A stretch of DNA of 64,000 bases from Paenibacillus donghaensis (GTDB lineage: Bacteria > Bacillota > Bacilli > Paenibacillales > Paenibacillaceae): the NCBI RefSeq assembly GCF_002192415.1, contig NZ_CP021780.1, positions 3,658,001 through 3,722,000 of the forward strand, written 5' to 3'. This document shows positions 26,338-36,013 of this stretch, piece by piece. Below the pieces are notes generated by a model. That model did not search any database. It was given only the letters and a program-made list of their open reading frames with translations, and was not told the origin of the DNA. Both the position numbers and the translations under genes were made by a program. Numbering within the stretch: the first letter of the stretch is position 1; every line of letters starts with the position of its first letter.

Positions 26338-27725
26338 TCGCCACCCGTCCCCAGCAGCATGCCGGTCAACTGCTGCCCTGAAGCTGCCAGCAAGTCATCG
26401 GGAACATTCTGTCCATTGGTCATGTAGGATAAGGTAAGCGGGAAATCATTTAACACATTGAACAGCGGCCCGTAGCTGCCTGTCTCATCAAGCTTGGTGA
26501 AAATCACCTTGTCGAGCTGGTATCTTCCGAAATGCTCGGCAATCAGCTTCATGTCGCGGCTCTTGGAGGTCATACTGAGCACCAGGAAGGTTTCACTCCG
26601 CAGCTCTTTGGCCAGCAGGCTCTGCAGCTCCGCGACCAGCAGCTCATTGCGGTAATTTCGTCCGGCGGTATCCATCAGCACCAGGTCACAGCTCTCCAGC
26701 CGGAACAGCGCCCGCTGGAGATCTCCGGGTGACTGGACAACCTCCAGCGGAATGTTGAGTATAGCGGCGTAGGTACGCAGCTGCTCCACTGCGGATATCC
26801 GGTAGGTGTCCGAGGTGATCATCCCGACCTTGCGGCCTTGCTTAAAGAGCTGTTCGGCAGCAAGCTTGGCGATAGTTGTAGTCTTGCCTACTCCTGTGGG
26901 GCCGGCAATATATACAATCCGCGTATCGGGCGCGATGCCATGAGCTACCCGGCCGGACAAGAATTTCTCCAGCTGCTCCGCCAGCACCGTCTCAAACCGT
27001 TCTGCCGGCCAGATGCGGCCTTCCTCATCCCATGCATCAAACACGTTGCCAATCCATTCCTCAACCAGCACGGTGTCGGTTTCCTGTTCCAATAACCGCT
27101 CCTTAAGAAGCTCCAACCTTTCGGGAAGCTCCCTGGCCCCGGAGGCCTGCCTTGCAATCCGTTCCATCCAGTGCTTCATATCCCGGATCTCGCGGAGTAC
27201 ATCGTTCTCCTGCTCCGGAGCTGCTGCCGGCGGCTGGTCAAGTCCCAGCGATTCGTAAAGCGCTGACATCGAAGCCATAGTTTCCTGATTCAGCTTCGGT
27301 TTCCGCTCACGTGAACTCTCGGATTGCCCATCAGCTGCGGGCTCCGCAAGGACAGCTACCGCCCCTTGCTGCCTATGGTCTTCGGCTCTGGCTGCTGCCA
27401 CCTCCGCATAGGTACGGCCAGCTTCAGCCGGTCTGGCTGCTTCCGGCTTCTCGGCTGTTGCAGCAGCGGCCGCTTGACGATAGGCCTGCGGTGCGGCGCT
27501 GCGGGGTATACTCTGCACAGGCACAGCCGCCTTCTCAGGCATAACTTGTTTGGGTTCGGTTTCTACAGCAGCGACAACTTCGATCTTTCGCTTTTTAAAC
27601 ATGCCCATGAACCCGCCGGTCCGGATTTCTTTGGTACTGAGAATAACGGCATCGCTTCCCAGCTCGCTGCGGATGGAATGCATCGCGTCAGGCATCGTAT
27701 CGACCACGTAACGCTTCACTCTCAT
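26334..27725 (-). CDS. flhF: Flagellar SRP-type GTPase FlhF
   Basis: A 463-residue protein with a basic N-terminal B-domain (M-R-V-K-R-Y-V-V-D-T-M-P-D-A-M), a variable Ala/Glu-rich linker (about 70-150), an N domain, and an SRP-like G domain with P-T-G-V-G-K-T-T-T-I-A-K-L (about residue 270) and M-D-T-A-G-R-N-Y-R-N. It controls where flagella form. It overlaps flhA and flhG by 4 bases on either side. Confidence 0.95.
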   Translation of the reverse strand: MRVKRYVVDTMPDAMHSIRSELGSDAVILSTKEIRTGGFMGMFKKRKIEVVAAVETEPKQVMPEKAAVPVQSIPRSAAPQAYRQAAAAATAEKPEAARPAEAGRTYAEVAAARAEDHRQQGAVAVLAEPAADGQSESSRERKPKLNQETMASMSALYESLGLDQPPAAAPEQENDVLREIRDMKHWMERIARQASGARELPERLELLKERLLEQETDTVLVEEWIGNVFDAWDEEGRIWPAERFETVLAEQLEKFLSGRVAHGIAPDTRIVYIAGPTGVGKTTTIAKLAAEQLFKQGRKVGMITSDTYRISAVEQLRTYAAILNIPLEVVQSPGDLQRALFRLESCDLVLMDTAGRNYRNELLVAELQSLLAKELRSETFLVLSMTSKSRDMKLIAEHFGRYQLDKVIFTKLDETGSYGPLFNVLNDFPLTLSYMTNGQNVPDDLLAASGQQLTGMLLGTGGE

Positions 27726-29755
27726 AAGTTCACCACTCCAACGCTTTGAATTTCAATATTTGGTTCCAGCTCACTGTAGGACAGTACCGGAATATCCTGC
27801 ATCGTACGTTCAATGACCTGCCGCAGATACATGCGGATCGTCGGAGAAGTCAGCACAATCGGCTGCTGCCCGGATTGAATCAGGCGGTTGATCTGCTCGG
27901 TAAGCCGCTGATATACGGTCTGTGTGGATACCGGGTCAAGCGCAAGATAAGTCCCCTGCTCGGACTGTTGAACACTTTCCGAGATTTTTTTCTCCAGATT
28001 CGGCCCAACGGTTATGACCCGCAGCGTCTCTCCCGCCTGGGAGAACTGCTGTGTAATCTGACGGGACAACGACTGGCGGACATATTCGGTCAGGATGTCG
28101 GGATCTTTGGTATAGCTGCCGTAATCGGCCAGCGTTTCGAAGATCGTTACCAGATCGCGGATGGATATCTTCTCCCTCAGCAGCTTCGCGAGCACCTTCT
28201 GGACATCCCCGATCGCCAGCACCGAAGGAATTAGCTCGTCGACAAGAACGGAGTAATTCTCGCGCAGGTTGTCGACCAGCATCTTGGTTTCCTGACGTCC
28301 AATCAGTTCATGCCCATGGCGTTTGATCAGTTCCGTCAGATGTGTTGCCACCACGGAAGGCGGATCAACCACCGTATAACCGGATAACTCGGCGCGTTCC
28401 TTGACAGATTCATCAATCCAGAGCGCGGGAAGTCCAAAGGACGGCTCCACCGTCTCTATGCCATGAATGGATTCATCATCATAACCGGGACTCATGGCCA
28501 GATAGTGATTAAGTAATAATTCACCGCCGCCGACGTTATTTCCTTTAATTTTGATGACATATTCATTCGGTTTTAGTTGAATATTGTCGCGAATGCGAAT
28601 AACAGGCACTACAAGTCCCATCTCAAGGGCACATTGCCGTCGAATCATGATAATTCTGTCGAGCAGATCGCCGCCTTGTCCGGTATCGGCCAGCGGAATC
28701 AGCCCATAACCAAATTCAAATTCGATCGGATCAACAGAGAGCAGATTAATTACACTTTCCGGACTGCGCACCTCTTCAATCTGTTTCTCCTCCACCAGTT
28801 GTTCCTCAGCAATCTGTTTGCGGTTAATATTTTCTCCCATCCGGTAAGCGGCAAACCCCAGCAGGGCGGCCAGTGGAAGCGTAGTGGTGAGATGAATCGG
28901 GGTAAACAATCCCAGGAAAGCAATGGTTGCAGCTACGATATACAGCAGTTTCGGATAGGACATCAGCTGTTTGGTCAAATCCTCGGCAAGATTACCATCA
29001 GAAGAAGCCCGGGTAACGATCAAACCGGCGGCAGTGGAAATCAGCAAGGCGGGTATCTGGCTGACCAGTCCATCCCCGATTGTCAATACGGAGTAAGTCG
29101 ACAACGCCTCGGCAAATGGCATACCATGAATCGTCATCCCGATAATAAATCCGCCGATCAAGTTGATCAAGAGGATAATAATACTGGCAATCGCATCACC
29201 CTTGACGAATTTGCTGGCTCCGTCCATGGAGCCGTAGAAGTCCGCTTCGCGCTCAATCTTAAGCCGGCGCTCACGTGCCTGTGTTTCATTGATCAGTCCT
29301 GCATTCAAATCAGCGTCAATACTCATCTGCTTGCCGGGCATCGCATCCAGTGTAAATCTTGCACCTACCTCAGCGACACGTTCAGACCCTTTGGTGATTA
29401 CTATAAACTGCACAACTACCAGAATCAGAAAGACGATGAATCCAATGGCGATCTGTCCGCCTGCAATCCAGCTGCCGAAGGTGGCCACCACTTCACCGGC
29501 TTCTCCATCTTTGAGAATCAGTTTGGTGGTTGAGATGTTCAGCGCAAGACGGAACAGGGTCGTAATCAGCAGCAGGGAAGGGAATATCGAGAATTCCAGT
29601 GCTTCCTTGGTATTCATCGCTACCAGTATAATCATCAGTGCAATAGATATATTAATAATCAACAGAACGTCCAAAAGCCATACCGGGATTGGCAGAATCA
29701 TCATAAGCACGATACCGATGATGCCAAGCAGTACTGTTAGATCTTTCACTTTCAA
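27722..29755 (-). CDS. flhA: Flagellar export gate protein FlhA
   Basis: A 677-residue export-gate component with eight N-terminal membrane helices (to about 310), the conserved cytoplasmic FHIPEP-region segment R-F-T-L-D-A-M-P-G-K-Q-M-S-I-D-A-D-L-N, and a C-terminal cytoplasmic domain that binds chaperone-substrate complexes. The start is TTG at 29755, nine bases after GGGAGG. Confidence 0.97.
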   Translation of the reverse strand: MKVKDLTVLLGIIGIVLMMILPIPVWLLDVLLIINISIALMIILVAMNTKEALEFSIFPSLLLITTLFRLALNISTTKLILKDGEAGEVVATFGSWIAGGQIAIGFIVFLILVVVQFIVITKGSERVAEVGARFTLDAMPGKQMSIDADLNAGLINETQARERRLKIEREADFYGSMDGASKFVKGDAIASIIILLINLIGGFIIGMTIHGMPFAEALSTYSVLTIGDGLVSQIPALLISTAAGLIVTRASSDGNLAEDLTKQLMSYPKLLYIVAATIAFLGLFTPIHLTTTLPLAALLGFAAYRMGENINRKQIAEEQLVEEKQIEEVRSPESVINLLSVDPIEFEFGYGLIPLADTGQGGDLLDRIIMIRRQCALEMGLVVPVIRIRDNIQLKPNEYVIKIKGNNVGGGELLLNHYLAMSPGYDDESIHGIETVEPSFGLPALWIDESVKERAELSGYTVVDPPSVVATHLTELIKRHGHELIGRQETKMLVDNLRENYSVLVDELIPSVLAIGDVQKVLAKLLREKISIRDLVTIFETLADYGSYTKDPDILTEYVRQSLSRQITQQFSQAGETLRVITVGPNLEKKISESVQQSEQGTYLALDPVSTQTVYQRLTEQINRLIQSGQQPIVLTSPTIRMYLRQVIERTMQDIPVLSYSELEPNIEIQSVGVVNL

Positions 29756-29775
29756 TGTCCTATACCTCCCCCGCC

Positions 29776-30870
29776 CTATCTCTTCTTGCCTTTAAGCTTA
29801 TATACATAGGCCAGCACTTCGGCAACAGCCTGAAACAGGTCCGCGGGTACAACGTCCCCAATCTCGGCCCTCTGAAACAATGCCCGTGCCAGCGGCTTAT
29901 TTTCCATAGTTACAATGCCATTCTCTTTGGCCAGCTCACGGATGCGCAGTGCCACATAATCCTGACCTTTCGCTATAATCTGCGGGGCTTCCATCTGGCT
30001 GCCGTCATATTTCAGCGCAACCGCGAAATGTGTCGGGTTGGTGATAATCACATCCGCCTTCGGAACCTCCTGCATCATACGCTGCATCGCCATCCTGCGT
30101 TGACGCTCGCGGATTTTGCCTTTAATCAGCGGGTCGCCTTCCATCTTCTTATACTCATCCTTGATGTCCTGCTTAGACATCTTGAGGTTCTTCTCATGCT
30201 CGTACTTCTGGTACATATAATCCAGCAAAGCCATAATCAGCAAAGCCGCTCCAATCTTGATTCCAAGACTCATGGTCAACCGGGCAGCGAAATTAAAAAT
30301 CCCCTCCGCACTGACGTGCGACAGGGAAACAAAACTGTTCTTCTCTCCCCAAAGCGTGCTATAGACCAAATAAGAAATCAGAACCAGCTTAAAAATTGAT
30401 TTCAGGAACTCTACAAACGAACGCATGGAGAAAATATTCTTGAAGCCTTTAATCGGATTGATCTTGTCGAATTTGGGTGTGATCCCTTCGCCCGTAGTCA
30501 TAAAGCCCACTTGAGCCATACTCGATACCAGTGCCATGATGAATGTGATGCCTAGCAGCGGAGCAAGCAGCATAAGAATCTGCAGGCCATACTGATTAAA
30601 CAGCTGCAGCACATTCTCAGGCGTAATCTCCAGCATCATGCGGTTGCGAAATACATCGGTATAAAGTGTCATGAAGCGTTCCTTCATATAACCGCCAAAC
30701 ATGGACAGGCTTAGCATGGCCGATAATAGGACCACTGCACCGGACAACTCTGCGCTTTTGGCCACCTGGCCTTTTTTGCGCGCGTCCTCCCGTTTCTTTG
30801 GCGTGGCTTTCTCCGTCTTTTCACCCGAGAAGAGTTGAAGATCCAGTCGGTAACGTTTCCTCTTAGGCAT
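29776..30870 (-). CDS. flhB: Flagellar export switch protein FlhB
   Basis: A 364-residue protein with four membrane helices and a cytoplasmic autocleavage domain containing N-P-T-H-F-A-V-A-L-K-Y (about residue 275). Cleavage after Asn switches export from hook to filament substrates. The C-terminus V-V-P-A-D-L-F-Q-A-V-A-E-V-L-A-Y-V-Y-K-L is useful for comparison with the frameshifted ylqH at 63.1-63.4 kb. Confidence 0.97.
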   Translation of the reverse strand: MPKRKRYRLDLQLFSGEKTEKATPKKREDARKKGQVAKSAELSGAVVLLSAMLSLSMFGGYMKERFMTLYTDVFRNRMMLEITPENVLQLFNQYGLQILMLLAPLLGITFIMALVSSMAQVGFMTTGEGITPKFDKINPIKGFKNIFSMRSFVEFLKSIFKLVLISYLVYSTLWGEKNSFVSLSHVSAEGIFNFAARLTMSLGIKIGAALLIMALLDYMYQKYEHEKNLKMSKQDIKDEYKKMEGDPLIKGKIRERQRRMAMQRMMQEVPKADVIITNPTHFAVALKYDGSQMEAPQIIAKGQDYVALRIRELAKENGIVTMENKPLARALFQRAEIGDVVPADLFQAVAEVLAYVYKLKGKKR

Positions 30871-30891
30871 AACTCTCTCTCCTTACAGCCC

Positions 30892-31683
30892 TTAGGGGCT
30901 TTTGCCCATCAGGTTCAGCAGATTCTGCATGGATTCGAACATGATGTCGAACAGATTCTGAAACAGCACGGCCATTCCCGGCATCACTATCAGCAGCAAG
31001 CCCAGACCTACAATGATCTTCAACGGAACCCCGATAACAAATACATTGTATTGCGGTGCCGTTCTTGCCAGAAACGCCAGCCCCACGTCTGTGAGGAATA
31101 AGGCGGTAACCAGAGGAGCAGACATCTGAAAAGCCAGGATAAAAGACTGGGCAAAGCTCCGGACAAGGAACTCTGACAGACTTCCATCTATCATATTCAG
31201 GAATACATCATTATTCATAGGAATCCAGTTATAACTATAGACAATTGCGTTTAATAGATGGTGATGGCCGTTAATACTGAGAAACATCAGCAAAGCGATT
31301 ATATACTTGAAGTTGCCAAGAATCGGCGAGGAGGCTCCGGTCATCGGATCAATCACGTTGGCAATCCCGAATCCGATCTGAATATCAATAAACGACCCGG
31401 CGGTCTGAATGGCCATAAACATGAGATAACCGATAAAACCGAGCAGCAGCCCAATAAGCACCTCTCTTGCGACCAACAGAATATAACTCAGATCCTGTGG
31501 CACCGTAAGGCCTGTCCCGCTGGCGCTATACACAACCATTGCGACAAAAAACGATATTCCGATCTTGAAGGTTGCCGGCACCCCTTGAGAAGAAAAGACA
31601 GGCACTACAACAAAAAAAGCGGAAATTCGACAAAAAATCAGCAGAAAGACGGGGAAACTTTGCAACCATGTCTCCATTTCCAT
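30892..31683 (-). CDS. fliR: Flagellar export protein FliR
   Basis: A 263-residue hydrophobic protein with about six membrane helices, part of the FliPQR export channel. Conserved segment Q-I-G-F-G-I-A-N-V-I-D-P is visible. It begins three bases after fliQ ends and is followed by flhB, the usual order. Confidence 0.95.
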   Translation of the reverse strand: MEMETWLQSFPVFLLIFCRISAFFVVVPVFSSQGVPATFKIGISFFVAMVVYSASGTGLTVPQDLSYILLVAREVLIGLLLGFIGYLMFMAIQTAGSFIDIQIGFGIANVIDPMTGASSPILGNFKYIIALLMFLSINGHHHLLNAIVYSYNWIPMNNDVFLNMIDGSLSEFLVRSFAQSFILAFQMSAPLVTALFLTDVGLAFLARTAPQYNVFVIGVPLKIIVGLGLLLIVMPGMAVLFQNLFDIMFESMQNLLNLMGKSP

Positions 31684-31686
31684 AAT

Positions 31687-31956
31687 CTAACCGATGTACA
31701 TATAAAGATTGCCCAAAATTTGACTGGTGAAGTCGACCAGCTTCGTCATAATCCACGGACCGAACAACAACAAGGCCAGCAATACGGCTACGATTTTGGG
31801 AACAAACGCCAGGGTCTGCTCCTGAATCTGCGTTGTCGCTTGAAAAATACTGATGATCAGCCCTACCACCAGACCAAGAATCAGCATGGGAGCGCTCGTC
31901 TCCAGCACTAAATATACGGCTTGGCCTGCCAGACCAATAATAAACTCCGTACTCAT
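31687..31956 (-). CDS. fliQ: Flagellar export protein FliQ
   Basis: An 89-residue protein with two membrane helices and the family segment I-F-Q-A-T-T-Q-I-Q-E-Q-T-L-A-F-V-P-K. Part of the FliPQR export gate channel. Length is normal. Confidence 0.96.
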   Translation of the reverse strand: MSTEFIIGLAGQAVYLVLETSAPMLILGLVVGLIISIFQATTQIQEQTLAFVPKIVAVLLALLLFGPWIMTKLVDFTSQILGNLYMYIG

Positions 31957-31976
31957 TCCTCATGCCTCCTCTATCG

Positions 31977-32741
31977 TCAGGTGTTAAAGCTCATTAGCAG
32001 TGATTTTATAACCAGGTACCAGCCGTCCACCAGTACGAAGAGCATAATTTTGAAGGGCAACGAAATCATGACCGGAGGCAACATCATCATCCCCATAGCC
32101 ATCAGTGTGCTTGCCACTACAATATCAATGATCAGAAACGGAATGAAAATAAGAAAACCCATAATAAATGCTTTTTTCATTTCTCCAATCGCAAAAGCCG
32201 GCACCATAACCGTCAGCGGAATATCATTATAAGTATCCGGTCTTGCAGACCCGGTATAACCCGTATAATTCATAAACAGCAGCAAATCTTTGGTGTTGGT
32301 CTGTTTGAACATAAATTCCTTCATGGGCGCAGCTGCCTTGTCCAGCGCCTCACTCTGGGTAATTGTTCCCTTGATGTATGGCTGCAGTGCCGTTTCATTC
32401 ACAGTCGCAAGCGTCGGTGACATGATGAACAAGGTCAGGAACAGCGCCAGCCCCACCAGCACCTGGTTCGGAGGCATTTGCTGCGTACCTAGCGAGGTTC
32501 GAACGAATCCAAGCACAATCACAATCCGGGTGAAGCTGGTCATTAGAACCAGAAACGCCGGAGCAATGCTCAGAACCGTTACCAGAAGCAGAATGGAGAT
32601 CGAACTGGTACCGCCGCTGGCCGCGTCTTCATTGCCAACCTGAATATTGATGTTTGGTATAGGATCAGCATGGATCGGATGCATCCAGACAATACTGGAC
32701 ATCAGCACCAGCAGAAACGCAAGAATCAGCTTTTTTCTCAT
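31977..32741 (-). CDS. fliP: Flagellar export protein FliP
   Basis: A 254-residue protein with an N-terminal signal-like segment (L-I-L-A-F-L-L-V-L-M-S-S-I-V) and four membrane helices. Conserved: M-T-S-F-T-R-I-V-I-V-L and P-P-N-Q-V-L-V-G-L-A-L-F-L-T. Forms the core of the export channel with FliQ and FliR. Its start overlaps fliO by 4 bases. Confidence 0.96.
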   Translation of the reverse strand: MRKKLILAFLLVLMSSIVWMHPIHADPIPNINIQVGNEDAASGGTSSISILLLVTVLSIAPAFLVLMTSFTRIVIVLGFVRTSLGTQQMPPNQVLVGLALFLTLFIMSPTLATVNETALQPYIKGTITQSEALDKAAAPMKEFMFKQTNTKDLLLFMNYTGYTGSARPDTYNDIPLTVMVPAFAIGEMKKAFIMGFLIFIPFLIIDIVVASTLMAMGMMMLPPVMISLPFKIMLFVLVDGWYLVIKSLLMSFNT

Positions 32742-33271
32742 AACTTCCTCGACTCTCCCTCAGGGTCCTCATCCCGAAGCAGCTCCTCGAGCTTCTCTTT
32801 GCGCTCTGGCGCATTGGCAAGCTTGGATTGCAGCGTCTCATAGAAGGACGGGTTCTCGCTAAGGTCGATTTCCTGCGAGGGCACCTCCCCCCGCAGCTTA
32901 TTCTTAATCTTGGAAATAAGCGGCAGGAGAGGGTTCTTCTGCCCTGAGGATTGCTCCTCAAAAGAGGTGATAATCTGATCTACCTCAGCCTGGTCCGTAA
33001 TTTTGTCCAGGAGGGTAATATTCTCGCCCACTCCGATCAGATAGAGGCTGTTGCCGATTTCGATCACCTGCATCGACTTGTTGGGTCCAAGACCCACCGC
33101 GCCAAGCGTCCGTATGGAACGCCCGCTCATAAAGGTCTGGTTGCGGCGTCCCAGAAAACGGATCAGCAGTACAATAAGAACAATAATTACCGCCAGAACA
33201 AGAATAACGTTAAACAGATTCAGCAGGGTATTACCTGTTCCGAGCGGCTGTGGCTGCGAATTGAAGAGCAT
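32738..33271 (-). CDS. fliO: Flagellar biosynthesis protein FliO (FliZ in Bacillus)
   Basis: A 177-residue single-pass membrane protein (helix about 20-42: L-F-N-V-I-L-V-L-A-V-I-I-V-L-I-V-L-L) followed by the FliO beta domain (G-P-N-K-S-M-Q-V-I-E-I-G-N-S-L-Y-L-I-G-V-G) and a charged tail. It assists FliP assembly. Position between cheY and fliP matches the family. Confidence 0.92.
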   Translation of the reverse strand: MLFNSQPQPLGTGNTLLNLFNVILVLAVIIVLIVLLIRFLGRRNQTFMSGRSIRTLGAVGLGPNKSMQVIEIGNSLYLIGVGENITLLDKITDQAEVDQIITSFEEQSSGQKNPLLPLISKIKNKLRGEVPSQEIDLSENPSFYETLQSKLANAPERKEKLEELLRDEDPEGESRKL

Positions 33272-33280
33272 GAAGTTTGT

Positions 33281-33646
33281 TTACACACCCAGTGTTTTGT
33301 TGATGGCTTCAATTACACGGTCAGCCTGGAAAGGCTTCACGATAAAGTCTTTGGCACCCGCTTGAATGGCATCGATAACCATAGCCTGCTGGCCCATGGC
33401 GGAACACATGATGACTTTGGCGTTGGCATCCACCTTTTTGATTTCTTTAAGGGCGGCAATACCGTCCATTTCAGGCATGGTGATATCCATCGTAATCAGG
33501 TCCGGACGCAACTCCTTAAATTTCTCTATAGCCTGAGAACCGTCCTGGGCTTCACCCACTACTTCAAATCCGTTTTTTGACAAAATGTCACGGATCATCA
33601 TTCTCATAAATGCTGCATCGTCCACGATTAGAATTCGATTAGCCAT
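33281..33646 (-). CDS. cheY: Chemotaxis response regulator CheY
   Basis: A 121-residue single receiver domain starting MANRILIVDDAAFMR. D9, D10, the phospho-acceptor D54 (I-T-M-D-I-T-M-P-E-M-D-G) and the late K (I-V-K-P-F) are present. In Bacillus CheY-P binds FliM/FliY to promote smooth swimming. The start at 33646 follows GGAGG; upstream codons fall inside fliY. Confidence 0.97.
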   Translation of the reverse strand: MANRILIVDDAAFMRMMIRDILSKNGFEVVGEAQDGSQAIEKFKELRPDLITMDITMPEMDGIAALKEIKKVDANAKVIMCSAMGQQAMVIDAIQAGAKDFIVKPFQADRVIEAINKTLGV

Positions 33647-33672
33647 TTTTACAAAATCCTCCCTAAGTATGC

Positions 33673-34986
33673 TTATTGTAGTTTTTGAATTCGGTCCCAC
33701 TGGCTGACGATATCCGTAACGCGAACTCCGAAGTTTTCGTCGATAACTACGACTTCCCCCTTGGCAATGAGCTTGTTGTTAACTAAAATGTCTACCGGCT
33801 CACCCGCCAGCTTGTCCAATTCGATAATCGAGCCTTGGGACATTTCTAAAATATCTTTGATCTGCTTCTGGGTCCTTCCTAATTCTACGGTTACTCTCAG
33901 TGGTATGTCCATCAATAAATTTAAATTATTTTCATCAATGTTTGCAAAAGCTCCACCGCCCAGGGTGGCGAATTGCACCGGTTGCACATTTACATTGCGG
34001 TTTGGCGCGGGATTCGGCATGGATTGCGGCGGCTGCGGCTGTCCATAAGGCATCTGCGGCGGCATTCCATAAGGTGGCATGCCTGGCATACCATAGGCGG
34101 GCACTCCTGCCGGTGGATAATAATAGCCACCTTCCGGCATTCCCGGATAGGGAGGCATCCCTTGCGGTGGATACTGCGGCGGCATGCCAGCTTCAGGCTG
34201 AGCCGGAGGTGCTTGCTGCACCGGCGGTGCGGCGGGAGCAGGTGCAGCCGCAGGCTTGGTTGCTGTGTCTGTAGAAGAGACAGCCGCTTCCTGATCAGCG
34301 ATGCTGACATCCCCAATCAGCATCGTCACCATATCCTTGGCGAATTGCACCGGCAGCAGCTGCATAATGGTAGAATCTATCAGATCGCCGATCTTCAGCC
34401 GGAAGGAAATCCGGATCAGCGTCTCATCATCCGGCAGGCTGCCTACGCCTTCTCCACTGGACATATTCAATATATCGATCCCCGGAGGGGAGATATTGAC
34501 AAACCGGTTGAATATGGTTGACATCGAGGTGGCAGAGGAGCCCATCATCTGATTCATGGCTTCCTGCACCGCACTGATGTGAATTTCGTTTAGTTCCTCA
34601 TCCTTCGGGTCACCTTCACCGCCGAGCATCAGATCGGCTATCACCTGGGCATCCCTGATCTTGATCACCAGGGAATTGATGCCCTGGAATCCGTCCACAT
34701 ATTGCACATGAACAGCGACATGGGGCCTTGGGAATGCTTCTTCGAACTCTCCGCGTGTGATGATGGAGACCTGTGGGGTAGTGATATCCACTTTTTTGCC
34801 CAGCAGTGTTGAGAGTGCTGTTGCTGCGCTTCCGAACGTAATATTGCCAATTTCGCCCAATGCATCCTGTTCAAAAGGGGTCAGATAATCGTCGACCGTC
34901 TTCTCAGGGACTGCCATCGTCCCTTCAGCCGATTGTCTGAGGAGGGCGTCAATTTCCTCTTGCGATAAATAATCCTTACTCGTCAA
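33673..34986 (-). CDS. fliY: Flagellar switch protein and CheY-P phosphatase FliY
   Basis: About 437 residues. An N-terminal FliM-like peptide (Y-L-S-Q-E-E-I-D-A-L-L), a CheC-type phosphatase domain with two E-x2-N motifs (L-G-E-I-G-N-I-T and V-Q-E-A-M-N-Q-M), a long Pro/Met/Gly/Tyr-rich linker (about 235-330), and a C-terminal FliN/SpoA domain (P-L-R-V-T-V-E-L-G-R). It forms the rotor C-ring and dephosphorylates CheY-P. The start is TTG 34986, nine bases after AAGGAG inside the end of fliM. Confidence 0.94.
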   Translation of the reverse strand: MTSKDYLSQEEIDALLRQSAEGTMAVPEKTVDDYLTPFEQDALGEIGNITFGSAATALSTLLGKKVDITTPQVSIITRGEFEEAFPRPHVAVHVQYVDGFQGINSLVIKIRDAQVIADLMLGGEGDPKDEELNEIHISAVQEAMNQMMGSSATSMSTIFNRFVNISPPGIDILNMSSGEGVGSLPDDETLIRISFRLKIGDLIDSTIMQLLPVQFAKDMVTMLIGDVSIADQEAAVSSTDTATKPAAAPAPAAPPVQQAPPAQPEAGMPPQYPPQGMPPYPGMPEGGYYYPPAGVPAYGMPGMPPYGMPPQMPYGQPQPPQSMPNPAPNRNVNVQPVQFATLGGGAFANIDENNLNLLMDIPLRVTVELGRTQKQIKDILEMSQGSIIELDKLAGEPVDILVNNKLIAKGEVVVIDENFGVRVTDIVSQWDRIQKLQ

Positions 34987-35974
34987 ATTCTTCAACTCCT
35001 TCACTGACAATCTCGTCGATCTGCACCGCTACACGTTCCTTAACCATCCCTGGACTTCCGATAAATTTAAGCTTGTTCCCCACTTTGATGGACAGCCCGG
35101 AATCCACATTTTTGTTCAGGGAGATTACGTCTCCGATGCTGAGTCCCAGGAACTCGGAAATGGACAACCTTGATTCACCCAGCTCAGCCACTATAGGAAG
35201 CTGGGCCTTATGTACCCTGGCTTTGATGGCCGCAAGCTCGCCTTCGTCGCGTGTTTTTTTCTCGGATACAAACCACTGATGGACGGACAATCTGGACATA
35301 ATCGGCTCAAGCACGACATGGGGTATGCACAGATTAATCATTCCTGTCGTATCCCCTATCTTGGTGCTTAAGGAGATCAAGGCGATCGTTTCATTGGGAG
35401 ATACAATCTGCATAAATTGCGGATTGGTCTCCAGCGCCTCCATCCGCGGATGGATGTCCAGAATCGTCTTCCAGGCCTCCTGAAGGCTCTCGAAGCACCT
35501 GCTGAATATCCGTTCCATGATGGTCGTTTCAATTTCAGTCAGGGAAGTAATCTTCGACGGTGCAATTCCGAACCCTCCCAGCAGCCGATCCAGCATGGCG
35601 AAAGCAATATTCGGATGAACCTCCATCACCATTCGGCCTTCCAGCGGCTCAGCTTCAAAAATATTCAGTATCGTCATTTTAGGAATGGAGCGGATAAACT
35701 CATCATAAGGGAGCTGCTCTACCTGAACGACATTGATCTGCACAAAGGTTCGCAATTGGGCCGAAAAGTACGTAGTAAGATAGCGGGCAAAGTTGTCATG
35801 AATCCGCGTGAGACTGCGGATATGGTCTTTCGAGAAACGCACGGCCCGTTTGAAGTCGTAAGAGCGGATCTTTTTCTGTGTTTCTTCTTTCTTTAGTTCG
35901 TCGGCATCCATTTCACCGGATGAAAGTGCAGCAAGCAATGCATCAATTTCGTTTTGTGATAGTACATCAACCAT
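34976..35974 (-). CDS. fliM: Flagellar motor switch protein FliM
   Basis: A 332-residue C-ring protein. The N-terminal CheY-P-binding peptide V-L-S-Q-N-E-I-D-A-L-L is followed by the middle CheC-like domain (F-S-K-D-H-I-R-S-L-T-R-I-H) and a C-terminal SpoA domain (L-G-L-S-I-G-D-V-I-S-L). It overlaps fliY by 11 bases. Confidence 0.97.
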   Translation of the reverse strand: MVDVLSQNEIDALLAALSSGEMDADELKKEETQKKIRSYDFKRAVRFSKDHIRSLTRIHDNFARYLTTYFSAQLRTFVQINVVQVEQLPYDEFIRSIPKMTILNIFEAEPLEGRMVMEVHPNIAFAMLDRLLGGFGIAPSKITSLTEIETTIMERIFSRCFESLQEAWKTILDIHPRMEALETNPQFMQIVSPNETIALISLSTKIGDTTGMINLCIPHVVLEPIMSRLSVHQWFVSEKKTRDEGELAAIKARVHKAQLPIVAELGESRLSISEFLGLSIGDVISLNKNVDSGLSIKVGNKLKFIGSPGMVKERVAVQIDEIVSEGVEEFDE

Positions 35975-36013
35975 TCAATCACCCCCCTGGCAAAGAATAT
36001 ACACACCGGCAAG

